DNA from: Acanthochlamys bracteata
Lineage: Eukaryota > Streptophyta > Magnoliopsida > Pandanales > Velloziaceae
Assembly (NCBI GenBank): GCA_019914995.1
Contig: CM034129.1
Coordinates: 9,169,725 to 9,233,724 of the forward strand
Direction: 5' to 3'
Length of the DNA stretch: 64,000 nt
This document shows positions 24,459 through 36,944 of this stretch, in pieces (within the stretch, counting starts at the first letter, position 1; the number at the start of each line of letters is the position of its first letter). Under the pieces are notes generated by a model. It worked only from the letters and a program-made list of their open reading frames with translations. It was not told the DNA's origin and did not search any database. The translations under genes and the position numbers were made by a program.

Positions 24459-26084
24459 ACAACTCATCAGCTGAAGCTTTTTTGGTCCTTGTCTAAGGTC
24501 GTAAGCTGCGTGAACTATGTGATTGTTTACTTACAAAAAATTAATTTCAGTTGATTACATATGTACTTGTTTATCTTACGATAAACTCATTTTTTAAATA
24601 GTTTTACAAAATAAAATTAAAAATATTTAATAAAAAATAAAATTTTATATTTATTTTGTATTGTAAGTGAATTTAAAAATTAAAATTTAAAAATTAAATT
24701 TTTAATAGAAATAATTCATTTAATTTTTAAATTTATTTTATATTAAAAATAAGTTTAAAAAAAGTGAATTTAATGAGTTGATAATGTACTTATTTTTATA
24801 AACTTATTTATTAATTTAAAAAATTTTATTTCTGCATCATCACTTCTTGATAAATAACAAATAATAACGTGTAATTAATGATTTCCTATTAGTCCTTAAA
24901 AATACTACCCCTATTCCTAGATATTGATTTCGGAGTTGTTCAGTGAGTACTTTTAGATTTTTATTTTATTTTTAAAATATAAAAATTAATCTTATTTTTA
25001 AAATAAATCCAACTAAAAGTTTTTTCATCAAAAAAACCTTTTATAGCCAATCCCAAATGATCCTATCCATCTCAGACTTGTCAGTAGTGCAGTCTTTTTG
25101 CTAGCTTGTCCGTTTGCGGTGTTGTTGTGGTATTGTAATATTGTTACGTACGTATTCTTCAACAAATTAAGTTGTTTATGTTTGAGCGAAAACTATATGT
25201 ATCTAGTTCCAGTCTGTAACAACTGATCTTCTATGAAGACTCAGACCACTTTTGTTTTGGTTTAAGTGAAAATAAAATAGAAAGAGTGTTTGTGAATGAT
25301 TATCAAATAAAGTTTTTTTAAAATAAAAGATATTTTTATTTTTTAAGAAATAAATTTTATTTTTTTATTTCTAAAAAAATAATAAAAATATGTAATAAAA
25401 AGATTCCTAAAATTTTTTTATGTTTTAAAAAATAATTATAAAATATGTATTAAAAAATATAAAATTAAAAATTAAAATAGAGTATTTAGAAAATGCAATC
25501 TCAAACGTCTCCTATAAGTGATCAAAGAAAAACAGGGAATCAAAAAGAAATAATCCTAAATAATTTATTATGTAGAATGATCCTAAACAATTTTGATTTA
25601 TTATGTAGAATGACCCTAAATAATTTATTTATGTAGTAATTAAATTATTTGAGTGGTAGTTCAGAGGCCAGCATCAAGATGTACATTGGTACCACTTCCT
25701 ACACAGCTGTATTAAATTTGTTCCCAACTCTAACAACTACGAAAATCCAAAAGCTAAATGCTATCTATGAAAGATCAAAACGTCTCCTAAGAGATTCAAC
25801 ATAATAATTTAAAAGACCAAGCTATAAATTTCAGCGGCATTTAGGAAACATCCTCAAAAGTTTATGAGAGAGTGAAGAGATCTATCCAACAGCTAGAAGT
25901 AAATAAAAATAAAGCCCACGCAGTGAAACATTTCTCGTGTTTGCAGAAGATGAATACAAGAAGAAGAACGTCCTCACTGTTTCTCAAGTTCTGTCCATAA
26001 ATAAATCAAAATCCATCCCTCCAAAGTCACAGAGTAGTAGTCAGGCAGTCCACTACAGTTTCGGAACAGAAGTAGAAGTAACTA
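24459..26084. other. Intergenic before the second RALF gene
   Basis: AT-rich sequence at 24510-24840 resembles family B in reverse. A well-preserved family C copy lies at about 25265-25510. A short direct repeat (TTTATTATGTAGAATGA) occurs twice near 25565-25615. CATAAATAAA at about 25998-26007 is a plausible TATA element for the RALF gene at 26085. Confidence 0.45.
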
Positions 26085-26465
26085 ATGGAGAGGAAACCAA
26101 CAACAACAACCCTCCTGCTTTTCTTCTTTTCAGTTTCCATCTGGTTCTTCTCAATCTTTCCCTTGCACACCGGCGCCGCAATCTCAGGTTATAATCGGTA
26201 CGTGCACTCTTCATCATGCAAGAACTCGTCGATGTCGTTCATGCCCGAGTGCCGTACCGACGCCTACATGCAGCACCATAAGCTAAATGATGGAAGCATT
26301 GCGCCAGAGCTCATCTCAAGTCCGTCTCTCACAAATCGTGCTCTAGGACCACCACAGGTGTGCAAAGGCAGGGGGCCGTACAGTGGCGCCAACTGTGTTG
26401 GTTCTAAGAAGGTCAGCTACCATCGTGGTTGCTCGCCTACTTACGGTTGCAGGGGCGGAGCGTAA
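26085..26465 (+). CDS. Divergent RALF-like secreted peptide precursor, 126 aa
   Basis: Intronless secreted precursor. Residues 1-32 are a signal peptide with a long hydrophobic core (LLLFFFSVSIWFFSIF). The pro-region carries two cysteines (45 and 56), spaced more widely than in the neighbour at 21085. The C-terminal domain has the RALF four-cysteine pattern at 93, 104, 116 and 122 (QVCKGRGPYS, ANCVG, SYHRGCSPTYGCRG). There is no YISYGAL box: where it should be, LTNRALGPPQVC is found. RALFs without YISYGAL are known in a divergent clade, and this box is needed for receptor binding in classical RALFs, so this product may act differently. NRAL could be a worn RRxL site. The start ATG is the first after a likely TATA box 80-90 bases upstream. 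Family placement is good, function is inferred. Confidence 0.85.
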   Translation: MERKPTTTTLLLFFFSVSIWFFSIFPLHTGAAISGYNRYVHSSSCKNSSMSFMPECRTDAYMQHHKLNDGSIAPELISSPSLTNRALGPPQVCKGRGPYSGANCVGSKKVSYHRGCSPTYGCRGGA

Positions 26466-26818
26466 TCGATGAAATGCGTTTGTCTTCTTAATTTTTATAT
26501 ATAGCTGTTTGCTGGATTTTTATGTCGCTCTACTCAAGTCAATCTCTGTTGTTGTTTATGTTATCGTTCTTCGAAAATATCGTTACGATATTTTAAAAAG
26601 TTAATGTACTAATTACGATTTGTTCCAATCTCTATCTTATTAATCAGTAACTTTATTTGGGGCTTAAACCAATTAAAAGTGCCTTCTTTTTTATATAAAA
26701 TGATTGTTTTCTTCTAACTTATAAATCATTAAGGATACATTTGAAACATTGAAAACATAATAATGTTTGATGTAAACTAGTTAAGGCCAATTTTGACATT
26801 AACGACTAGTTCGTATAA

Positions 26819-27094
26819 GGGTTCGTTTTAAATACAAGTAACTTCACTTTCTCTCATCTTCAAATTTTGAATTCGGTCATTTTATTTGTTTCAATTATCA
26901 TTCTAAATTTTACTTCTATTTTCACACTAAACTTTATTTTTATTAAAATTTAATTTTAAATTTTATTTTATTTATTTCAAATATCACTCCGAATTCTGTT
27001 TTCACTGTCACTCCGAATTCTACTTCCACCGAACTTTACTTCTCATCAAATACTATTTTTACAAAATTTAGTTACGTGTATTTGAAGTACGCCC
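26819..27094. mobile_element. MITE family A, diverged copy 2 (inverted)
   Basis: 276 bp with termini GGGTTCGTTTTAAATACAAG and, inverted, GGGCGTACTTCAAATACACG, flanked by TAA on both sides (26816-26818 and 27095-27097). Reverse-complemented interior words such as GAAGTAGAATTCGGAGTGA recall those of the other family A copies, but it has diverged more. Confidence 0.75.
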
Positions 27095-27097
27095 TAA

Positions 27098-28707
27098 TTA
27101 TTATTTGCCATTGCTAAGTTATTTTCAATTCATTCCCCAGTGTTTTGAATAAATAAATTATATATTTAGGAATAGTTCATTAAGATAGTGATGTTTGCTA
27201 ATAATTTATTATGAAGTGTGTGCATATTGTTTATCGTGCTTGTTCGTCCATAATAATTTTGAGAATAGAAAATTTTAAAAATTTATATTTTTTTAATAAA
27301 GTTGTTGGATTATCTCAAATTGAATTACTTTCTAATTTTTTCTTAAACTTAACTAAATTTTCATTAATTTTATTTTAAGATAATTCTATCTTAAAATGGC
27401 TAGCTCCATATAAGTGAAAAAGTAAACTTTTTAAGTTACTGTTACTATTAGATGTACTGTTTATGAGAGTTTTTCTCTAATAGCGACCCAAACTTTTGTA
27501 GTTGTTTTGTTTTCTTAATGCTCTTGATGAATCTTACTAACTTTATATGAAAATATTTAATGCATAGTAATATTTTCAGATGAAACTCATATTCATTGAA
27601 GATTATTTGCAATAAACAGAAAATTCTTTGAGAAAATGTGCATATGGGTTTATGTATTAAAATTAATTAGATATTGGTCACATTCACTAATACCTCTTTT
27701 TAGAGACCTGCTAAACCAAATAACATTTCTATATAATGCAGGATATATGCACTGTATATTAACAATCTTTAGCTCTTTCCAGTTATTTTCTGTATGAAAA
27801 TTTTTAAATATGTAGAACTATGAGATACAAATATTTTGATCAAACTTCATCATAATTGAGCAACGAATCGATCTCGATCCGATCTCTTCATCAAAATAAT
27901 ACAAAATAATATTATATATCTTTTGTCAAATTTATTAATTGTGTTATTTTGATCGTGAATTCGGAGGGCGATCAATCCGTGATCTAATTGGAACAAATTG
28001 ATCTTTATATTTGCGACTTACAATTCTATATGTTAATGGTTATATGATTGTTGTAGCCTGAAAAATTAGAAAAAATATATTTAGAAAAACTATTGATTTA
28101 AAATACAGCAAAATGAATTAAAATCTAATTAATTTTCCATTAAAGAGAGTTTGCTTTTAAAAATGGGAGAATTCAACTAAAATTTGACAAATCAGTAAAT
28201 TGTTTTAGTATTTTAAAAGTAGTATTAGAGTAATTTGTTTTAGACTAAATTAATTGTGTATTATTTGCAATACTGATTTGTTTTAAATATATAAATCCTT
28301 ATAGATGAGTTTTAAAAATATTATCAGCAGTAATAAGTTTCTTCCAGATGCATTATATTTCAAAGATGAACCAAAAACTTGAATACTCTATATTCAAGAG
28401 TTTCATTTCTATCTTTATCTGATGAAATCAAAAGATTTTATTTTGTTTAATTCACAACAAGTTAAGTTGAGGTATATCAAGACTTTAAGCGCCTAGAAAG
28501 TAAATCATTGTTTCAAAATAAAAAAATAAATAAATAAATACAATTTAGTAGTGAATTAAGACCCGGTCCGCTTGTCCTAGCTGTACAAAAACAAACGATT
28601 TTTTTTTAGGGTCTTTCTTGGGAAAACGCAAAACAGTTCAACAACTGAAAGTCCACACCAGCTCTCTTTCTCTCTCTTCGTTCAATCGCCGGAGAACAGC
28701 TCGTTCG
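27098..28707. other. Intergenic upstream of the heat stress factor
   Basis: AT-rich sequence with no gene seen. The last 100 bases before 28708 are CT-rich and likely are the 5' UTR of the Hsf gene. An in-frame ATG at 28618 would add 30 residues but is not needed by the family. Confidence 0.4.
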
Positions 28708-30148
28708 ATGGAATACGCACACCAATCAACCGGCGGAAGCGGCGGAGGTCCAGCACCGTTTCTATTGAAGACCTACGACATGGTCGATGATTCTACGACA
28801 AATGAGATTGTCTCCTGGAGCGATTCATCCGACGCTAGCTTCGTTGTTTGGAATCCACCCGAGTTCGCCGCTCGATTACTCCCAATTTATTTCAAGCACA
28901 ATAATTTCTCTTCGTTCATTCGCCAACTCAACACTTATGTATGCTTGCGATTTTAATTCGATTAGTATTCTGAATCTGTGTTTTGTTTAGGATATGTTGA
29001 TTTGTTGGTGAATTGGTTGATTGTTGTTATGTTAGGGTTTTAGAAAGATTGATCCGGAGAGATGGGAATTTGCCAATGAGGATTTCATTAGGGGTCAGAA
29101 ACACTTGTTGAAGAATATTCACCGGAGGAAACCGATTCATAGCCATAGTCATCCACCACAATCAGGGCTTGCTGATGCAGAACGTGCTGCAATGGAAGAT
29201 GAAATCGATCGATTAACTCGGGAAAGAGCTGCTATGCAAGCTGATTTGCAGCGGTTTAGGCAGCACCAGCCGACTCTTCGGATTCAATTGGATGCCCTCG
29301 ATGATCGGCTTCAGAGCATGGAAGTACGGCAGCAGCGGATGATTGAATTTCTAAACCGAGCTCTTGAAAACCCGACTTTTGTTAAAGCACTTGCTAATGC
29401 TGCTGATGACCCCTTTGCTGTTCACAAGAAGCGAAGAGTTCCTGATGTGGATGCAAGGTTACGCCGTGATTTCTGTGATAAGTTGAAATTGGAATTGTCT
29501 CCGGCTATGTCGGATGAAGATCTAGTTCTGACAAGCTGCCACAGCTCGAATGTGGCGGAGAGCCCGCATGGTAAGCAGCAGCTGGAGTGCGGGGATGCTT
29601 CAAATACGAAGATTGAATGTCTCTCTTTGGCCCCTGAGACACTTGATCTCACCGATACTTGTGCTTCTTGTTCCCCCAGGAAGAATGCCTTGTTTGATAA
29701 AGATATGGACGAGGAAAGGGAGGGATTTATTGAATGCCAGTTGAGTCTTGCATTGGCATCTAGTTCGCTGCAGATTAACAGAACTAGTTCTCCGACAAGT
29801 GCTGATCTTCCTTTAATGGATCAGGCAGTAGGCCATGGCAGTGAGCCTACAGCCAGCAATAGAGGAGAAATGGATCCTTGTGGGACAGTGAAGGATCCAG
29901 TGCAAACTTCCTCCTACCATGAGGCACCAAGCAGTACTCAGAAACTTGCACCTGCAGCTCCTCAAGGGAGAGTAAATGATTTGTTCTGGGAGCAGTTCCT
30001 GACCGAAAGACCAGGCTCTTCAGACACGGAAGAAGCAAGTTCTTCTATGCATGCAAACCCTACAGAGGAGCTACAATATGAGAAAAATAAGGTCGGAAAT
30101 GTTCCTTCAAGGCCAACCAGGAAAGATATGGAGCAATTGACCCTCTGA
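28708..30148 (+). CDS. HSFA5: Class A heat stress transcription factor, HsfA5 type, 447 aa
   Basis: Two exons: 28708-28938 and 29036-30148. The 97-nt intron splits RQLNTY from [12 protein letters not shown], the intron site conserved in plant Hsf DNA-binding domains. The DNA-binding domain covers residues about 17-110 ([46 protein letters not shown]). An HR-A/B coiled-coil trimerisation region lies at about 123-190 with the class A insert. The bipartite-like nuclear signal KKRR is at 208-211. The AHA activation motif [16 protein letters not shown] is at 391-406 and the nuclear export motif MEQLTL ends the protein. [14 protein letters not shown] and the [14 protein letters not shown] end match Arabidopsis HsfA5 as I remember it; HsfA5 is known to bind and restrain HsfA4. 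The Met at 28708 is preferred over 28618 because the family starts close to the DNA-binding domain. Confidence 0.93.
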
Positions 30149-31437
30149 AAGCATGTTCTGAAGGAAACCATGCTTGATACTTCTGTACAGGCAAGCTTCT
30201 GTACAAACGAGCTCTACCTTCATGGATAAATTATAAATAACTCAGCGTTATCGTAATAAAGATTGGTTAATTTTTGTAAAATAACGTGGGAATTCTTTCT
30301 GAATTTTGTCTCACGCTGCATGTATGAAGCTGTTACTTGTCAAATCTTTTTCTAAGATGTAACATGTGCTATGCTTCTCAATATTTTAGAGGCCAGATCT
30401 TTAAGTATGTTATTGCTCTGGGATCTAATTTTCAACTCTATTTCTTCTTGTCACTCTTTTTAGAGTAATTTAATCTAATTTCTTACTGTGGTATACGGTA
30501 ATTGTTGGGGCAATGTTCTTCACGATACATGTTTTTTTGTCATGCAAGGAACCAATATGTGCCTTTATATATGTTATTTCCGCTATTTTCTTAATCTCTA
30601 AATTAGCTCCCTTTCTCTTTCGCATCGATAATACAAGTTAGTGGCTTATCTCCATCCATGTGATATGTGGTATGACTTTGATCATTATAAATCTTTTGAG
30701 TTTAGCTAGAAAGTTGCAAGTTTGTTTGCACTGTTGACATAGTCAACTCTAAGGCCTGCAATATTGTGCTCGTCAGCGGTGCTAGAGGTGATACTGTAGA
30801 TTTCATTGGGTTTGATTGTTAGGTGGGTGGTGCTACGACAGGTAGGTGTAGTAGGATTTAATTATCAGCCATGTTAGGCTACTGTCTACCTACACATTAA
30901 GTAAGTCTTGATTGCACGAAATTCATTTTCTCTCATCAATATTTCGAACTTATTTTATGTTTCAGTTTATTCCAAACTCACCGAAATCAACTCTAATTTA
31001 TTTTTTATAGAACTCAATTTTTCAAAAATTCTCTTTTAACAATTGAAACACATCCTAAAAGTATGCGATTGAACTTGATTCAACGGTGCTCCTTGGAAGC
31101 TTTTATCCCAGGAATTACCTTTTGAGATGTCAAGCGTGAGCTTGTAGATTTAATTCTTGCTGATAGCATGCCACATTTTTGTTTATCATATACGAATCTT
31201 TCCTTGTAAGTAAGCGCGTTATCACGATGTTTGAAGTTTGAAAGTATTCTGCTATGATGCTCTCCAGGTTATATTCACTAATTTGTATAAGCTCTTTGTT
31301 ATGTATTGGAATTTAATATGGGTAATTTGTATGAAGTTAGGGAAGGGTCTAATTAGGTAAAATCATATTCCATATTGTACTAGCAGAGAATTATGGAGTT
31401 GAATCTGAGTTCTACTTGATTTAGGAGGTTTATAGAG
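30149..31437. other. Hsf 3' region and intergenic DNA
   Basis: The first few hundred bases probably hold the Hsf 3' UTR (an AATAAA-like AATAAAGATTGG occurs near 30256). No further gene is seen. Confidence 0.4.
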
Positions 31438-31576
31438 GATGCTTGGAAGTGCTTTTTTAAAACTAACTCTGCATGTTAATAGAAAAGATATTTTTATATT
31501 TAAGATTTTTTTAACTTTAAATTATATATCATGACTTTATGTATATATATATATATATTTATATATGTGTTTGCGT

Positions 31577-33300
31577 GTGTGGGATGTGCGCACATAGGTC
31601 ACTATGCGCGTACACCAAATCTGGACGGTCCAGATTCAATCCGCCAGCAGCCCATTTTGCTTCTCCTATGTAAACACTGCATAAAAGCACGTTGGTAATT
31701 TTGCGTGCCCTTACACAGTATAAGCGTTATTATTATTTTTTTTCTCTCATTTTCTCCCGACTCCTCTGCCGATCTCTCCTCGCTGCTCTGTGCCGACGAT
31801 GGAGAGATTCCGGCGACACCCTAAGTAAATGCTGCCTCCTCTCTTTCCTTCAATTTTTCTCTCAATCTGGAGCTCTCTCGCACCCAATCAGAAACCCGAC
31901 GGCGAGCGAAACCCTAGCTCACCGGCGACGATCGTCAATTCGGTAAGTTTTTGTGTTTTTTTTCTTCTCTTCCTCCTGCTCTTCCTATTTCCCTCATCGA
32001 TTTATTATGTTGCAGCCTCAAGCACCGTCGGAGCCTATCGGGTGCAAGCGATGTGATTAATTAGAGCTCGCCGGTCTTTAACTTCGCCGTTGATCAATAC
32101 CGATTCCGGTATTGTTATTCCTTACTTTTCTTGACCAATATTTATTTTTAATGATTTTTTCAATTATTTTTCTATGTTGGTGCAGGTAGTGATCACAACT
32201 GAAATAAAGATTGATAAGGAGAGATCCCCAGCTTCGTGATATTGAATCTTGCTTTGATTTTAATTTCAATTTCGATTTCAGTTTCATTTCTTTGTTTTGA
32301 TTTCGACTTCTTATGTAATTTTTGATTATAGGACTGATTTTGCTTTTTCTGTATAGCTTCACATTTCAATTTTTAATTACAGTGAGCTCGATTTTAATTT
32401 CAGGTATTATAATTTCAGTTTCAATTTCAACTTTCTCTCTGCTTGTGATTTGATTGTAATGCCAGCAGGTTAATGTTTTTCTCTGTTTTTCCCTATTGTA
32501 TGCAGATGAATAGATGGAAGTGCAGGCGGTCAGTGAAGATGCCGATGCAATTTGTTTTTCTCCTTGGCTCTGTTTTTTTTTTTTCAATGTGATTGTATAC
32601 CCATTAATGAGATTGAAATTGTTTCAGGGTGTAAGATATGTTACTCATGAGTCAATGAAAGAAATATTTTGTAAAAAATTATGTTATGCTGACATTTTTT
32701 TTAATGGAATGTGAATGAGTTTTTTGCTCCATGTGTTGTGTGAATGTTGTGATTGTGTAAATGTGAATATGAAGTGTATGAATCTGTGAAGCAGAATGTG
32801 AAGTATATCCATAATGTGTTGTGTGATCATATCAATGAAAATGATTGGAAAAAGTTTCCAAATGATGTGAATGTGAATGGCTTGCAATAAGGGTGGCAGT
32901 GAGATGTGTACATATTTGTGGAGCTCCTGCTACATGTATTCATGGCAGAGGAGACCAGTGAGCTAGCAGTGCTCAATGATCTCCTGCTGCCAGCTTTTGA
33001 ATGTGATTGTTGTAATGCTGGTTGGTATTTGGTGTTGCTGGGAATGTGAATTTGATTGGAATGGAATGGACAAGTGAAAGCATCTGGCCAGTGAATGGCC
33101 ACCTTGTGCTGGCAAAGCAAACCAGTGAAGCTCCTAGCACATGCATACCTGACAAGGAGACCAGTGAGCTAGTCTCATGCCAGCCAACTCTGCTACCTCA
33201 CTGGAAGGTGACTAGTGAGCTGATAGCTCACTGATCAGTGCCAGTGAGCCCACTGCTCACTGAGTCAGACTAGTGAGCTGGCAGAGCTCAAACTTTTTTT
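31577..33300 (+). repeat. Left outer inverted arm of the MULE, with leader-like sequence
   Basis: From the end inward it carries a GC-rich terminus, then a CT-rich stretch that reads like a plant 5' leader (GCGAAACCCTAGCTCACCGG), a consensus donor (TCGGTAAGT near 31938-31946) and an acceptor (TTGCAGCC near 32010-32016). This suggests a transcribed, spliced leader running toward the transposase. From about 32890 to 33290 words of the type CCAGTGAGC and GAGCTCACTG recur densely. The open frames in this arm have no protein-like features. Confidence 0.82.
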
Positions 33301-33310
33301 TTTTTCTTTT

Positions 33311-34035
33311 GTTAATGGTGTTGTACAATGCAACTTAACAAATTTAGCATAACAAACTTGATATCTTTTTTACAATGCATCTTAAGAAATATGGTTTTTG
33401 TTTTTGCAAATTCTTCAAGATTGGCTAGCACATGGCATCTCACCAGCGAGCTAGCAGTGCTCATTGGTCAGCTGCCAATGAGCCCACTGCTCACTGGCTA
33501 CTGAGTCAGCTAGTGAGCTCACTGGTCTCCAACTTCTTTTTTTTTTGTTAATGGTGTTGTATAATGCAGCTTAAACAAATTTAGCATAACAAATTTGAAT
33601 TTCTTTTTACAATGCATCTTCAGAAATATGGTTTTATTTTTTGCAAATTTTTCAAATTTGACTAGCTCATGACAGCCCACTAGTGAGCTCACTGGTGTCC
33701 AACTTATTTATTTATTTATTTTTGGTTAATGGTGTTGTACAATGCAGTTTAAACAAATTTAGCATAACAAACTTGAATTTTTTTTTACAATGCATCTTTA
33801 AAAATATGGTTTTGTTTTTTGCAAAATTTTCAAGTTTGACTAGCTCATGACAGCCCACCAGTGAGCTAGTAATGCTTACTGCTCACTGGCAAGTGAGTCA
33901 GGCCAGTGCGCTCACTGGTGTCTAACTTGTTTTTTTTTTTTTTTTTGTTAATGGTTTTGTACAATGCAGCTTAAACAAATTTAGCATAACAAATTTGAAT
34001 TTTTTTTTACAATGCATTTTCAGAAATATAGTTTT
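33311..34035 (+). repeat. Inner tandem units of the left MULE arm
   Basis: Four direct units start with GTTAATGG(T/-)(G/T)TTGTA at 33311, 33547, 33725 and 33947. Each holds ACAATGC, a CATAACAAA-type word and a T-rich tract, and the first three are followed by a stretch with AGCTCACTGG words. Spacing varies (236, 178, 222 bases) mostly through poly-T length and the number of short words. Confidence 0.85.
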
Positions 34036-34492
34036 ATTTTTTTACAATGTATTTGAGTTGTTTATATTTGAGGAAGAAACAAAATAAAAACAGGGTACAA
34101 TATATTTGAGGAAGAAAAAATAAAAGAAAACAAAACAGTGTCAATCGTAATAGAGGAAACAAAATGAAAAACATAATTGTTTGTATTTGAGGAAGAGAAG
34201 CAGAAACAATATAGTATGGTTAGTAAGGGGTAGTTTTGTTATTTTTTTTTTACATCATTTTGCTGTTGCTTGGCGGGAGAGTTTGCTCTAGCAGGAGAAA
34301 CAGAGAGAGTTGTCTCTGTTGTAGCCAAATAAAAGCTTCAATTTTTTTTTTCTTTCTCTTACATCTAAAATTTCTACACTATGTCTAACCATCTCACCGG
34401 TAGTAAAATGCATTTGTTAGCATTTCTCTTCTATTCAATAACAGTCCTATTTGAATTTTACTTCTTACGTTATTTTCTATGAAAATTTGTAG

Positions 34493-36580
34493 GTTTCGAG
34501 GACGGTTCTTCTCTACTAAAGAATTTAGCGCCATACTTAGGGATGACATTTGAAAGTCTCGAAGCCGCAAAACAATTCTACATAAACTATAGAAAAGGCG
34601 AGAGATTTAGCGCCGTCACTCGAACTACGCAAAAGACCCGTACTCATTCAGATGAAATCACTGTTTGTTAAAGACTTGTGACCGTTTTGGGAATCATAGA
34701 GGTCATCGACCACAACAACTACACATTGAACCCGAAAGAAAGTTAAGTAGAAGAGAAGTAGAAACACAGCAAAGTGCGGGTGTCATGCAACAATGCGAGT
34801 GAAGAAGTAACTTACTGGATTGTGGGAAGTGGTGGGTTATGAAGGTGGTCGTAATCATGACCTTGTTAGTCCTGCAAAAAGAATGCGTATGTCCGTTTGT
34901 AAAAATTTGCCTACTGCAGCTAAAAATTTGATCGACTCATTTCAGAATGAAGGCATACTTGTGACTAAGGTTGCAGATATACTTGACGGATCGCAGAATG
35001 GATTTGAAGATAGAGACTGTTGGAACCATTTGTGTCGTTCGAAAGAGTATAAGAAGCCTATCAGTGCTGATGTCACCACAGCGCTTCACTTTTTTAAAAG
35101 GAAGAGTATAGAAGATTCAAACTTTTTTTATGCGATACGGATGTATGAAGACTCAAGAGCAATCAATTTTTTCTGGGTAGATGGGAGGTCACATAGTCAG
35201 TATCACTATTTTGGTGATGTTATATTTTTTGATACCACCTACCGCAAAAATATTTATGAGATGCCATTTGCGCCATTCACTGGAGTTAATCATCACAACA
35301 TGTCAATTCAATTCGGTTGCGCATTGCTTTTGGATAAGACTGAAGAATCTTTTCAGTGGCTTTGTGAGACATGGCTTCCAGCTATGTGTGGGCGTGCTCT
35401 ATTTTCAATTATCACAGATCAAGATAAAGTTATGACTGAAGCCGTTGCAAAGGTATTTCAGAATACACGGCATAAATTTTGTTTATAGCACATAATGAAA
35501 AAATTCGCCGAAAAGCTTTCACATGTTTATTTCAAAAAGTCAAAATTAAAAAAATATCAAGTCGTATATTTGGAAAACTTATGCAGTTAACACCTTTGAA
35601 AAGAAATGGGAAGACTTGATGTGTGCGTATGAGTTGCAGGAAAATAAATGGCTTCGAATCCACTTTGAAAAGAAAAGTTGACACCTATTTATCATTTGGA
35701 TACTTTCTATGCGGACACTAACACTACTGGCCGCTCCGAAAATATGAATGGTATATATAAAAAAAAATTTCATCCCACAACAAATTTTAGAGAGTTTGTA
35801 CTGAAAAATGAGAAATGCTTGAGTAAGATTTTTGAGAAAGAAAAAGGAGGATTATGCGACTGAACATTTATGTCGTATTGTAGAAGGCAACTCTGATGTA
35901 TTGAAAAGTGCAGCAAAACTATATACGAGGAACGTGTACAATAAGTTTAAACAGGAATATGAAAAAGCTCAGTCTCAGTATATTTTGTATGATGATGAAA
36001 AGGGTTGTGATGGCTACACGATTTATATTTATAAGTCTCGTTTGGAAGATAATCGGTGTGAATGGAAGGTGAGGTTTAATCCCACCACAAAAGAAGGTAA
36101 CTGTGAGTGCTAACTTTTTGAGTTTATGTGGATTACTTATGGACATCTTGTTAAAGTTTTTCAAAGTCGAGATCTAGAAGTACCAGACTATTTTATTTTT
36201 CAGCGGTGGAGAAAATGTGCTAATAAATACAGAGCTAGGTATGATGGAGGTTCGATAAGTGGACATGAAAATGCTGAGTTGTTGAGAACTATCCAACTGC
36301 AAATGGTATTCAATCAAATAGTTTATGAAGCTGTTGAAACCGAAGAGGGATACAAAACCTTATTGCAAGCATTAGAAGAAACAACGGTGTGGCTCAAAGA
36401 GGTCAAGAGGAGTAATGATCAAGATAAAAATGCAGTCGTCGATTTGTATATGTACAATGAAAAAAATTTGGCCGATTCAGTTGATATCTCTCAAATTTTG
36501 CTTTTAAATCCCAACATATCCCAAACAAAAGAAAGAAATAGAGAAGGAAAGGTTTGCAAATGTGGTACTAGAATAAAATG
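34493..36580 (+). pseudogene. Damaged FAR1-type MULE transposase
   Basis: An acceptor (TTTGTAG) precedes 34493. The FAR1 DNA-binding domain follows in pieces: FESLEAAKQFYINYRKGERF (about 34550-34605) and, in another frame, LWEVVGYEGGRNHDLVSP (from 34820). The MULE catalytic region is in the frame 34820-35488: FFDTTYRKNIYEMPFAPFTG holds the first Asp (codon 35231-35233), and IITDQDKVM the second (35417-35419). A TAG at 35486-35488 interrupts FCL-HIMKKFAEKLSH, where relatives have Trp. Further frames give GRSENMNGIYKKKF (from 35678) and a SWIM zinc finger around NCEC...LFEF...GHLVKVF (36105-36160) that is also split by a stop. A CxxC-type knuckle (KCAYC) follows near 36630. FAR1 and FHY3 host factors derive from such transposases, but the breaks here mean this copy is not a working gene. 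Confidence 0.85.
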
Positions 36581-36944
36581 AGGTTTGAAGAAAGCTACTA
36601 TAAGAGCCAAAGCGAAGGCAGACAGAAAATGTGCATACTGTAATAAGTCTGGTGTCAAAATGACAAACAAAATTGTCCTAAAAATCTAAATAGAAAGAAT
36701 AAGACAAGTAAGTTTAATCATTTGCTTTATTTTAATTTCTAAGTTTAACTTTTGTTTTATTCAAACCTTGATACTTTTTATCACTTTCTTACTTTATAGT
36801 TATTGTTACAGATGATGCTGAAGATAAAAATACTAGCGAAGATGAAAATAATGAAGATGAAGACGTAGCTATTCGGCTAGAGTAGGATGACGAATTTGTG
36901 TTGATAAGTTCTATATAAACGCGTAGATGTTGTACACAATCTCT

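Noticed and set aside
28618-28707. Upstream start adding 30 residues to the Hsf
   Set aside because: Family members start close to the DNA-binding domain, and the extra stretch looks like a CT-rich leader.
31692-33234. Open frames within the left MULE arm
   Set aside because: Mirrored in the right arm and lacking protein features. They are by-products of the non-coding arms, though the leader-like signals are noted.
33311-34035. CRISPR-like spaced repeats
   Set aside because: Units differ in spacing and sequence, have poly-T tracts, and belong to a plant DNA transposon arm.
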